This document shows positions 15,356-23,063 of a DNA stretch of 28,202 nucleotides, piece after piece. The translations under genes and the position numbers were made by a program. Source of the stretch: a virus; the IMG/VR virus record IMGVR_UViG_3300031851_000134, positions 1-28,202 of that record, one strand, 5' to 3'. Position 1 is the stretch's first letter, and every line of letters begins with the position of its first letter. Under the pieces are notes generated by a model that saw only the letters and a list, made by a program, of their open reading frames with translations, ran no database searches and had not been told where the DNA came from.

Positions 15356-16189
15356 TTAAATAACTTCACTTAACTGTTTGATTACTGTGTCAGCATATCT
15401 GATATGTGCTTCTTCTGGTAAATGATGGTCGTATTCTGGGCCTTTACTTTTTTCCCAACTACCCCATATTTCATCACAAACTTCTAGATAATCTGCGATT
15501 CCTTTACGTTGCAGGCTGGTTACTGGTATATCCCATTGGGTGTTTTGTTCTGAATAAATGTTAGGATTTTTCAAATCAAAACTTTCTGCCCAGTCAAATG
15601 TATTAGGTGAAAATAAAAATTTTTTACCTTTTAATTGCATTTTATATAAGGAATTCTGTAGTATCATTTGTTGTTTATGCCTTTCTAAATCGGCATCAAA
15701 CAGGTGTATAAACCACTTTTTAAAGGCATCGTAACTACTTTTATCAAATGCTTTACTATACCTAGGTAACAAATATAAATCGTCTAATTCACTATCTAAG
15801 TTCTCATTTAACAGACTACCAAAACTATCTATAAGTATTGTTGGGTCGTATTTGTCACCAAAGCCTGGTGCATCTTTATCAGTGAATTTTTCTATAAGTT
15901 TGTGGTCGTAATCTACATTATGATAATGTTTTATAGGATTATAACGTTTAGAGTCTTTGAGTTTAAACTCACCTCTAGTAGGTGTTGTAGCATTTATAAT
16001 GATTACATCTGCATTTAGTTCTTGTAGAGCATACTCTACTTGTAAGGCAATTCCAAAGTTACTACATCCTGGCTTTGCTATATTTACATAATCGTAATTA
16101 AAATGGTCTGCTACTTTTTGACCAAACTCTATATTAGGGTGTTGAGGATCGCGGCAACTCCAACTGCAACCGCAAACAACTAATTTCAT
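15356..16189 (-). CDS. SGNH/GDSL-like hydrolase
   Basis: A 277-aa protein with the spaced blocks of the SGNH esterase superfamily. Block I is VVCGCSWSCRDP at residues 4-15, with Ser as probable nucleophile. Block II is AKPGCSNFG (Gly). Block III is around IIINATTPTR (Asn). The C-terminal catalytic pair is in YDHHLPEEAHIRYAD, a D-x-x-H-like arrangement. Such enzymes hydrolyse esters or acetyl groups on sugars and lipids. There is no signal peptide or membrane segment, so it acts in the cytoplasm or as a virion part. It lies inside the head operon, where T4 has no such gene, its ATG immediately following the stop of the 67-aa gene (TAAATG). No good ribosome site is visible, suggesting coupled translation. 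Substrate is unknown. Confidence 0.65.
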   Translation of the reverse strand: MKLVVCGCSWSCRDPQHPNIEFGQKVADHFNYDYVNIAKPGCSNFGIALQVEYALQELNADVIIINATTPTRGEFKLKDSKRYNPIKHYHNVDYDHKLIEKFTDKDAPGFGDKYDPTILIDSFGSLLNENLDSELDDLYLLPRYSKAFDKSSYDAFKKWFIHLFDADLERHKQQMILQNSLYKMQLKGKKFLFSPNTFDWAESFDLKNPNIYSEQNTQWDIPVTSLQRKGIADYLEVCDEIWGSWEKSKGPEYDHHLPEEAHIRYADTVIKQLSEVI

Positions 16190-16393
16190 TTAAAAGCCTG
16201 CGTCAGCCTGTGGTTGCTTTGCATACATAAGTGATGCAAATTTTTTCTGTTCAATCTGTTCGGACTTTTTAATTTCTCTGTACTTTCGTAGTTTATTAAG
16301 TGTTTCCAATGTAAGTTTAGTTTTTCTCACATCATCAATCTTTCTACTAGCACTTCTATCTTTTTCCGGATTGTAAAATTCATCTAATCTCAT
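16190..16393 (-). CDS. Small basic protein downstream of portal gene
   Basis: A 67-aa, Lys/Arg-rich, probably helical protein starting MRLDEFYNPEKDRSASRK. AGGAG lies 6 nt upstream, overlapping the end of gp20. It occupies the place of T4 gene 67/68 just after the portal gene, but its basic composition is unlike acidic gp67. It may be a minor prohead or portal-associated protein. No catalytic motif is visible, and its family is known to me only as a conserved hypothetical of marine T4-like phages, from memory and not verified. Confidence 0.7.
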   Translation of the reverse strand: MRLDEFYNPEKDRSASRKIDDVRKTKLTLETLNKLRKYREIKKSEQIEQKKFASLMYAKQPQADAGF

Positions 16394-16401
16394 GCTTACT
16401 C

Positions 16402-18093
16402 CTATATTTGTTCGCTGGCATCGACACCAGGATTAGCAATATCTACGTCTGGAGTCTCAACTTCATCTTCTGGCATTGGTAAATCATCGATTGGTGCATC
16501 TAAATCTAGTGGACCACTTGGTCCTGGTCTTACACCAACATTTCGTAAATCAACTTGTTGCTCATCTTGTGTGTCAACTTGATTTTCCATTTTCCAGTAG
16601 TATTCGTTGTCTTTCATTTCTTCTTCATTTAATCCTAAGTATTTCTTAAGTTTAAATTGCTGTGACAAGTAAGGTACTGCTTCTAAACTTGTAAACAATT
16701 GAGCTCTTTGTGTATCCATATCTAATTCTCTATAACTACTGAAGTTTTGAGGCTTAGTAAATTCAATATTAAATGTTGAATTATCTATCTCTATACCTTT
16801 ATAGTTTAGGAACATTTTAAACTCTCTGTCTAAGTTTCTAATAATTTGTTTTTGTAACCTTTCGCAATATTTTGCAAACTGGTGTTCTTGAATATATGCT
16901 ACACCCACTTTACCATCATTTACCTGAGCTGTTCCATCATCTGGTCCAGTTGGTAAGTATGAACTTGGTACTCTCAAACCTCTAAGCAGTTTGTTGTTAA
17001 AGTATTTTAAGTCATCAATTTGACCTAAGTTATCACCACCTGGTAGTGTATCAACTTTTGAACCTCTACCATCTGCCGTTTGAGCAAAGAAGTAATCTTC
17101 CAACATGCTCATTGGGTTATATGCCGCATCGGCTACATTACCACCATCTTTGTTTTTGTTAGGTACACGTTTTTGTTGCACTTCATACTTAACACGTTCT
17201 AAGTACTGTTGTGCTTTGTGTGGTGGCATATTACCTACATCAATAAAGAACACACGTCTTTCAGGTGCTCTATGTACTCTATAAATGATTATAGAGTCTT
17301 CTAATAATTCTTTTTGTTTGAAAACTTTAAATACTGGCTCTAATATGCTAATACCAAAAGGCCAGTTATGATCCATGCCTTCTGTTAAACTAATATGTAC
17401 AACATGCTGTGCATCTACTGGTGTTCCATAAGAAGCACCTGAGTCGCCTGTTTGTCTTCCATAATTACTTGTTTGTGCTCCAATATTACCACCTGCCATC
17501 ATACCACCACCAGCACCATAAGGTCTAGAGTGTAATGCGGCGGCACTGGTTGCCGCTAGTTGTTCAAAGTTTGCATCTAAATTTTTAATAAAGTAAGTTT
17601 CAATTTTCTTACCTTCTGATTCATTTACAACTACTTTCTCTACGTTAGCAGGATCTACCCAAAACAATTTATATGTTTCTGGATCTCTAATAAAGAACTG
17701 ATCACCATACTTAATAGTACCACGGACTAGTTTAAACGATCTACGTCTCATGTCATTAAGTTTATGCCATTGTTCAAGTGTTTTACTGAGAATACTCATC
17801 TCAGTTTCACTAGGATCTTCTTTAAATTTTATAATAAACGGTTGCTCTGTGTACTCATCATCTTGTGTGCAAAATTCTGCTAAGATATCTAATGCGGCAT
17901 TGATCTCTAAATCATTGTCCATTTGATCGTACTGTATATAACGCATAAGTCTGTTAGGACTACCTGCATATACTTCGGGTAACCAACTGCTGAAACGTGC
18001 GGCACCAAACTGTCCTGTGCTAGAACTGGAGTCTGCTACGTTAGATGGTAGTCCGCTGTTTGAACTGTTAAAATATTTTCGCCAAGTTGCCAT
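16402..18093 (-). CDS. 20: Portal vertex protein gp20
   Basis: A 563-aa portal protein; twelve copies form the ring at one head vertex through which DNA is packaged and to which the neck attaches. Recognised by SPNRLMRYIQYDQMDNDLEI with NAALDILAEFCTQDD, RSFKLVRGTIKYGDQFFIRD, HVVHISLTEGMDHNWPFGIS with ILEPVFKVFKQKELLEDSII, and IYRVHRAPERRVFFIDVGNM, the stretches used to identify T4-type gp20. Length is close to T4 gp20 (524 aa); a Gly/Ala-rich insert (HSRPYGAGGGMMAGGNIGAQ) and an acidic C-terminal tail are extra. AAAGGA lies 6 nt before the ATG. A late-type promoter at 18115-18123 heads the operon that runs through gp23. Confidence 0.97.
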   Translation of the reverse strand: MATWRKYFNSSNSGLPSNVADSSSSTGQFGAARFSSWLPEVYAGSPNRLMRYIQYDQMDNDLEINAALDILAEFCTQDDEYTEQPFIIKFKEDPSETEMSILSKTLEQWHKLNDMRRRSFKLVRGTIKYGDQFFIRDPETYKLFWVDPANVEKVVVNESEGKKIETYFIKNLDANFEQLAATSAAALHSRPYGAGGGMMAGGNIGAQTSNYGRQTGDSGASYGTPVDAQHVVHISLTEGMDHNWPFGISILEPVFKVFKQKELLEDSIIIYRVHRAPERRVFFIDVGNMPPHKAQQYLERVKYEVQQKRVPNKNKDGGNVADAAYNPMSMLEDYFFAQTADGRGSKVDTLPGGDNLGQIDDLKYFNNKLLRGLRVPSSYLPTGPDDGTAQVNDGKVGVAYIQEHQFAKYCERLQKQIIRNLDREFKMFLNYKGIEIDNSTFNIEFTKPQNFSSYRELDMDTQRAQLFTSLEAVPYLSQQFKLKKYLGLNEEEMKDNEYYWKMENQVDTQDEQQVDLRNVGVRPGPSGPLDLDAPIDDLPMPEDEVETPDVDIANPGVDASEQI

Positions 18094-18114
18094 AAGTTTC
18101 CTTTGTCTTGCATA

Positions 18115-18123
18115 TATTTATCA
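18115..18123 (-). promoter_or_regulatory. Late-type promoter, minus strand (head operon)
   Basis: TGATAAATA on the minus strand, 21 bp before the gp20 start. The predicted transcript covers gp20 to gp23 and ends at the terminator 11350-11378, about 6.7 kb. Confidence 0.68.
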
Positions 18124-18152
18124 CTTTTTGGAAAATATGGAAATTTTTTTGA

Positions 18153-21100
18153 TTAGATATCTATTTCGCCAGTTGCTTTGACTTGTTTCTTGAGAAGTTT
18201 TATTTGTTCGTGTTGTAGTGCAACCATTTGTTCTAAGTAGCTCTGCGACATATCTTGTGGTCCTTCTGGCTTTTTAGGACCTACCATATCAGCCTTAGGT
18301 TGTGTTGGGCCTGATGCACCTGGTATTTCTGGTCCAATAAGTTCACGTTGTCCTGTTACAGGAACTGCCTTAGGATCTATTGACTGACTTTGTCTTTCTG
18401 GTATTTTTGCAGAGCCGGCCATCATCTTTTTGAGTTCTCTTACACCATCTACTTTTTTCTGTTGTTCTGGCGTTAGTTCAACTGGTTTGCCATCACGCAT
18501 TGTAACAATACCGGCTTCTTTTTTAGTAGTTTCTCTTCGTGTCTGTCTAAAACTTGTTGTTTTTTCTTTGGATTTATCTACTTCGGTTCCTGCTAATGGA
18601 TCTTTCTCTACATTGTCCATACCAAATCCAATTGGTGCTGGAGTTTTTTGTTTTGCTGGTGCCTGTGCTTGTGGCATTACACCCATTGCTTTTAACAATA
18701 CCAGTTTTGCCATTGAACCCATGCCTAATGATTCTAATGCTTTAACCATTACATATATACCATCTGCAATAACCACAAACTTGTCGTTTATTTTGTTTGC
18801 ATCTATGGCCTCTAATGCACTTTCAAATTCTCCCATTGTAGAACTCATGTTACGCATTTCTTTAGACATTTCTACAATGTGTTTTGCATTCTGAGAAAGT
18901 GTTGCCAATTTATCAAATGGTGATTCACTGCCAAACAGTTTGCCTATACCATCTAGCAACCCACTTATTAAACCACCGGCACTTAATGCCATCATACCTG
19001 CCGCTAAACTTAATAATGCTGGAGCGGCCAACATAAGGTTTACCCAATTTACTTGAGCTAATGCTTGGAATAATTCTGGTAATCCTTGAGATGCTTTTGC
19101 GGCCAATACTGCACCTAAGGCAAATGGTATTAGTGCAATACCCATAAGTCCTAATGCTACACTAGTAAGCAATAAGCCAGGAATAAATGGTAACATCATT
19201 GTAAATGTTGCACCTAGTACCAGTAATGATCCTGCTACTTCTAAAATTGGTAAGTCAGCGATTGCTCCTAAACCATTAGTAATTGATTCTATTGCACCAC
19301 CTAACAAGTTTGCCGCTAATGCAAACGGTAGTATTGCTACACCCAAAGCACCTATGGCTACTGCACCCATTAGTATAAGTGGTAAGAAAGTACCCATTGC
19401 CGCGGCCGCTACACCTAATGTTATTAAGCCTGCCGCTAGTACACCAATAGTTCCAATGCCAACGTCTTTCATTATGTTGAGACCAACTGCTAATGGAATA
19501 ACTGACGCACCTAAAATTGCAACTGCCGCCGCACCTTTTATCATTGCTGTTGAGCCTTTGCCTAGTGTTTGTGCCAACATGGCTAAGCCACCTACTGCTA
19601 TTGTGCCTTTTATAATAGAAGTAAAGTCTACTTCATTAAATGTTTTTAATCCTATTGCCGCTAGTGTTATTGAAGCACCTAACAATGCTAAACTTGCCGC
19701 ACCTTTAATTACTTTAGTTCCACCAAATTTAGAAACACCGTCTGCTATACTTTTTAAGAAACCGCCACTCTTGCCGCCGCCTGTAACAGATTTAGTTAAA
19801 TTTTCTGTCATCTTGGCACCGTCTTTTTGGAACTTACTTAATTTACCTGCTATTGCTTTTCCAGTATCACTGCCTGCAAGACCAGATGCTTTGTCTTTAA
19901 TAAAGCCTGCTGAGCTTTGTGCAAATTTGGCTAACTTGCCTGAACTTTTTGGATCAAACAAACCGCCCATCCATCCTTTTGCTTTATCAAAAAGAAACTT
20001 ACCTGCTCCGGCAGAGCCTTGGAACATTTTAACTGCAAAGTCTTTTACCGATGGCATAACGTATGTCATAAATGCAACTTTGGCGGCACTTGCCGCGAAC
20101 AACATAGTACCAAAGATCAGTAAACCTTTGAATAATGCTTTAACTACTGCACCTGCGGCTTTACTCATTAAGTCGCCAATTACACCGCTGATACCACCTT
20201 CTTGAAATGTATCTCTTAAATATTCTGCAAATTCTTTTAAACTTGCGGCAACTGATTTTATAATTGGTATTGCTTTTTCGGCTAAGTTCTTTGCAAATTC
20301 TTTTGCATTGTCTCTTAACCCAGACATATCATCTGTGGCAATTCCAAACACACCCATTATTTCTTTGACACCATCCATTAGTGCTTTTGTCACACCTGGA
20401 TCAGCAAACAAAGTAAAGAATGTACTTTCTACCATTCCGCCTGCCTGTGCTAAAACTTTTGCAAATTCGTTTCTACCCTTTTGCACAAGGTCCATGTTTA
20501 ATGGAACGCCTAATTGTTTGTTTATGTCTTCTAATTTCTTTTCAGACTGTTCAAACTGTGCAATAGAGTTTGCTAACATTTGTGCAGACTCATCACCTGC
20601 CCTAGCAAGTAATCTAATTCTTTCTTTTTCTGTACTACTTAAATTACCTAAATTACTTGTCAAGCCTTGTACCATATCGTTGGCTTGATCTTGGCTTAGT
20701 GTACCATTTTGAATACCACTAATAAATTCGTTCATTGGACCAGCAAGATTAGGTAATGCTGTTACTAGTCCTATAGCACTTTCACTTAAACCTATAGCAC
20801 CCTTGGCACCTGCTTCGAGGAATGCTTCTGCAATAGATTCACCAGACTTACCGCCCATTGCTCTAAGGCCACCAGCAAATACTTCTAGGCCAGCAACTAA
20901 ATCACTTCTTACTGTGTTACTAAATCTCAGTATAGATGCTGTTAGTGTGCCGTTATTAAACAATAAGCCATCAACAAACGCCTGTATCTCATCTACACTT
21001 TCGCCAAGTGCTGTAGCATACACCGTTTGTATTTTGGTTGTTTTTGCAATTTGCGTATTTAATCTAGTTTGATTTACACCACTTAGATCTAATAAACGTT

Positions 21101-21854
21101 GACGTGATGATAATGCTTCAGCAAATGTTTCCATGCTGTCAGAAAAGCTCATACCTAGTTCTTCTGAAGTATCAGCGGCAAATTTCATTGTTGAATCAAA
21201 ACGTTTAAATCCTTGTGTAGCAATTACATTAGAATTTTGTTTCATCAATTCGGCGGCTTCTGAGAAGCCTAAGCCTAATGCACCTAGTTGTGCTGTAGCA
21301 GTTGTGGCTGTTCCACCTACACTGGCAAACGTTTGATTAAAACCTATACCGCTTTTAACTAAACCGTTTACAGTATCACCGGCTTCCATTAGTTTGCTAC
21401 CAACATAACCTGCGCCACCCAATAAGGCACCGCCCATTACTCCGCCTACTTTAACAAGTTTTTCTGCTACGCCGCCAAGAGAGCCGAGAATTACTTCTCC
21501 GTCTGCTTCTAAACTGTCTGCTAATTTGTCCCTAAAGGATTTAGGTACTTCTAATTCTATTTTTTCTGTTGCGGCTCTAACATCGTCGAGTCCGTCAACC
21601 ATGTTGTCAATTTTTCTTGATAATTTTTCGTCACGTTTCTTTTGTTCATCAACAGTTTTCTTACCGTCTTTACCTTGATCTTGTAGTTCTTCGACTGCTT
21701 CTTGTTGTGCTTTTAATATAGCATTTAAGTTTTTTTCTTCGACACCGAGGGTCTTTGCTAATTCTTTAAGCAAATCTCTCATTTGCAAGCCAGTGGACTC
21801 TGTTATCCAATCTGGAAAGCGATAATTTTGTCCGTCTATTTGAAATTCAATCAT
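18153..21854 (-). CDS. Putative tail tape-measure protein (1233 aa)
   Basis: A long protein with the make-up of a tape measure, which sets tail length and passes into the host during DNA entry. Residues ~1-110 are charged coiled coil (LAKTLGVEEKNLNAILKAQQ onward). A Gly/Ala-rich stretch (GGVMGGALLGGAGYVGSKLM) and helical repeats follow. Hydrophobic segments are numerous between about residues 570 and 1000 (for example VLAAGLITLGVAAAAMGTF, PLILMGAVAIGALGVAILPF). The end is Pro/Lys-rich with a closing helix (MVALQHEQIKLLKKQVKATG). It is about twice the length of T4 gp29 (590 aa). It is transcribed away from the gp26-type gene next door, with its own late-type promoter at 21942-21950. No usual ribosome site is obvious apart from AAGGA ~20 nt upstream. 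Another large virion protein remains possible. Confidence 0.6.
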   Translation of the reverse strand: MIEFQIDGQNYRFPDWITESTGLQMRDLLKELAKTLGVEEKNLNAILKAQQEAVEELQDQGKDGKKTVDEQKKRDEKLSRKIDNMVDGLDDVRAATEKIELEVPKSFRDKLADSLEADGEVILGSLGGVAEKLVKVGGVMGGALLGGAGYVGSKLMEAGDTVNGLVKSGIGFNQTFASVGGTATTATAQLGALGLGFSEAAELMKQNSNVIATQGFKRFDSTMKFAADTSEELGMSFSDSMETFAEALSSRQRLLDLSGVNQTRLNTQIAKTTKIQTVYATALGESVDEIQAFVDGLLFNNGTLTASILRFSNTVRSDLVAGLEVFAGGLRAMGGKSGESIAEAFLEAGAKGAIGLSESAIGLVTALPNLAGPMNEFISGIQNGTLSQDQANDMVQGLTSNLGNLSSTEKERIRLLARAGDESAQMLANSIAQFEQSEKKLEDINKQLGVPLNMDLVQKGRNEFAKVLAQAGGMVESTFFTLFADPGVTKALMDGVKEIMGVFGIATDDMSGLRDNAKEFAKNLAEKAIPIIKSVAASLKEFAEYLRDTFQEGGISGVIGDLMSKAAGAVVKALFKGLLIFGTMLFAASAAKVAFMTYVMPSVKDFAVKMFQGSAGAGKFLFDKAKGWMGGLFDPKSSGKLAKFAQSSAGFIKDKASGLAGSDTGKAIAGKLSKFQKDGAKMTENLTKSVTGGGKSGGFLKSIADGVSKFGGTKVIKGAASLALLGASITLAAIGLKTFNEVDFTSIIKGTIAVGGLAMLAQTLGKGSTAMIKGAAAVAILGASVIPLAVGLNIMKDVGIGTIGVLAAGLITLGVAAAAMGTFLPLILMGAVAIGALGVAILPFALAANLLGGAIESITNGLGAIADLPILEVAGSLLVLGATFTMMLPFIPGLLLTSVALGLMGIALIPFALGAVLAAKASQGLPELFQALAQVNWVNLMLAAPALLSLAAGMMALSAGGLISGLLDGIGKLFGSESPFDKLATLSQNAKHIVEMSKEMRNMSSTMGEFESALEAIDANKINDKFVVIADGIYVMVKALESLGMGSMAKLVLLKAMGVMPQAQAPAKQKTPAPIGFGMDNVEKDPLAGTEVDKSKEKTTSFRQTRRETTKKEAGIVTMRDGKPVELTPEQQKKVDGVRELKKMMAGSAKIPERQSQSIDPKAVPVTGQRELIGPEIPGASGPTQPKADMVGPKKPEGPQDMSQSYLEQMVALQHEQIKLLKKQVKATGEIDI

Positions 21855-21891
21855 TACTGTTCGAAAAATCCTTTATAACTAGTTTTAACTA

Positions 21892-21900
21892 AGATAAATA
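21892..21900 (+). promoter_or_regulatory. Late-type promoter, plus strand (gp26-type gene)
   Basis: AGATAAATA on the plus strand, one base from the TGATAAATA nonamer. It is 72 bp before the ATG at 21973 and inside the leader of the divergent tape-measure transcript. Confidence 0.5.
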
Positions 21901-21941
21901 AGTAAACTGTTAAATCATAAATGATATAACTAATTTAATTG

Positions 21942-21950
21942 TATTTATCA
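21942..21950 (-). promoter_or_regulatory. Late-type promoter, minus strand (tape-measure gene)
   Basis: TGATAAATA on the minus strand, 87 bp before the tape-measure start. Because the plus-strand promoter lies at 21892-21900, the two transcripts overlap head to head by about 40 nt. Confidence 0.62.
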
Positions 21951-21972
21951 TAAAATATAAACAGGAGTTTTA

Positions 21973-22839
21973 ATGAGCAAAAATACACAGAATCCTTTAA
22001 GTGCCTATTTTAGAGCACCTAAATTGTACACAAAATTACCAAGTGGTGGTCAGTTTTATGATGAGGGAATTATCGACGCAGACGCTACAAATGAGGAATT
22101 GGCAATTTATCCTATGACAACAAAGGATGAATTATTACTAAAAAACCCTGATGCACTATTAAATGGTGAAGCAGTATCTAGTTTAATCAAGAGTTGCGTA
22201 CCACAAATAAAGAAACCTAAAAAACTTTATAGTGCCGATGTAGATGCGTTACTAATTGCTATCAGAGGAGCAAGTTCCGGTGACGATGTAGACGTTGCGG
22301 CTAAGTGTCCTAAATGTGAAACTACAACTGATCTTACAGTTAGTGTTGAGCAATCTTTACTTACAATGGAAGAACTAAATGAAGAATATTCTATTACATT
22401 ATCAAATGGATTACTAATTAAAGCATTACCGTTTGACTATAGTAGTACTATCAAGGCTGGTGTTGCCAGTTTCCAAAGTACAAGAAGTATGCAAAGTATT
22501 TCAGAAATGAAAGACGACCTAGCAAGATTAAAAGCATTTAACGAAAGTTTTGTAACACTTGCAGATCTCAACTTTGAACTTTTAATTGAAAGCATATCAT
22601 CGATCACGTATGCAAACGAAGATGGTGAAAATGTTGCTGTAAAAGACAAAATAACTATCAGAGAGTTTTTAGAAAACACAGATAATAAAACTGGTAAAGA
22701 AATTGAAGAGCTAGTAAATGGCATAAACACTAAAGGTGTTAAACAAGATATTGCCGTTACATGTAGTAACGAAGAATGTGGAGAAGAGTTTGTAGCACCT
22801 ATAAACTTTGATCCTGTAAATTTTTTCACGGGTTCCTAG
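21973..22839 (+). CDS. 26: gp26-type baseplate/tail assembly protein
   Basis: A 288-aa protein with AGGAG 7 nt before the ATG. The start (FRAPKLYTKLPSGGQFYDEG, IYPMTTKDELLLKNPDALLN) and KSCVPQIKKPKKLYSADVD match the T4 gp26-type family found in marine myoviruses, involved in baseplate hub or tail assembly. A zinc-ribbon-like set of cysteines is visible: CPKC at about residue 114 and CSNEEC at about 268. It ends at TAG 22837-22839. A T TTT TTC slippery site lies 10 nt before that stop, and the -1 frame is open to 23063, so a 363-aa extended form is likely. In unrelated phages, frameshifted tail-assembly chaperones sit beside the tape measure; here the tape-measure-like gene is adjacent but divergent. 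Confidence 0.75.
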   Translation: MSKNTQNPLSAYFRAPKLYTKLPSGGQFYDEGIIDADATNEELAIYPMTTKDELLLKNPDALLNGEAVSSLIKSCVPQIKKPKKLYSADVDALLIAIRGASSGDDVDVAAKCPKCETTTDLTVSVEQSLLTMEELNEEYSITLSNGLLIKALPFDYSSTIKAGVASFQSTRSMQSISEMKDDLARLKAFNESFVTLADLNFELLIESISSITYANEDGENVAVKDKITIREFLENTDNKTGKEIEELVNGINTKGVKQDIAVTCSNEECGEEFVAPINFDPVNFFTGS

Positions 22840-22856
22840 GCACAGCAGAGCCTGAA
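22821..22856 (+). promoter_or_regulatory. Candidate -1 programmed frameshift signal
   Basis: The heptamer T TTT TTC (22821-22827) is in frame with the gp26-type gene and fits X XXY YYZ. A 5-nt spacer follows, then a possible hairpin: TTC/GAA plus AGGC/GCCT with a CT bulge and an 8-nt loop (22833-22856). The spacing is in the normal range. The hairpin is modest in strength. Confidence 0.6.
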
Positions 22857-23063
22857 GAAATTACAGGCTACTTAGGTCAACTCGACGCAGAACAGAGCAA
22901 AATTATCAAAACAGTAGCAGAGCTGGCTATATACAGTGAAGGCGCCGTGTCTTATTCAGAAGCATGGCACCTTAGTCCTGTTGAACGAGATACTCTTATA
23001 AACACTCTTAACAAATATAACAAAGCCAAGAGTGGAGATAAAAGCGGTGATTGGATGGCTTAA
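22827..23063 (+). CDS. -1 frame extension of the gp26-type protein
   Basis: This frame is open from 22812 to TAA at 23061-23063 and has no ATG or TTG; its first GTG is about 40 codons in. It can therefore only be expressed well as a fusion made by -1 frameshifting at 22821-22827. The fusion replaces the last three residues by 78 new ones (HGFLGTAEPEEITGYLGQLD, then a helical IIKTVAELAIYSEGAVSYSE and AWHLSPVERDTLINTLNKYN, ending GDWMA), giving 363 aa. The composition (helical, Trp-x-Leu-Ser-Pro, charged tail) looks like real protein rather than chance. The alternatives are a separate poorly initiated gene such as a gp51 analogue, or a sequencing indel. It overlaps the stop of the opposing lipoprotein gene by 4 nt. 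Confidence 0.65.
   Translation, partial: HGFLGTAEPEEITGYLGQLDAEQSKIIKTVAELAIYSEGAVSYSEAWHLSPVERDTLINTLNKYNKAKSGDKSGDWMA

Noticed and set aside
19354-20205. 283-codon open frame on the plus strand
   Set aside because: It is antisense to the tape-measure-like gene, rich in Ala/Pro/Ile from the complementary codons, and has no promoter or ribosome site.
22437-22829. 130-codon minus-strand frame
   Set aside because: Antisense to the well-supported gp26-type gene, with no start signals.
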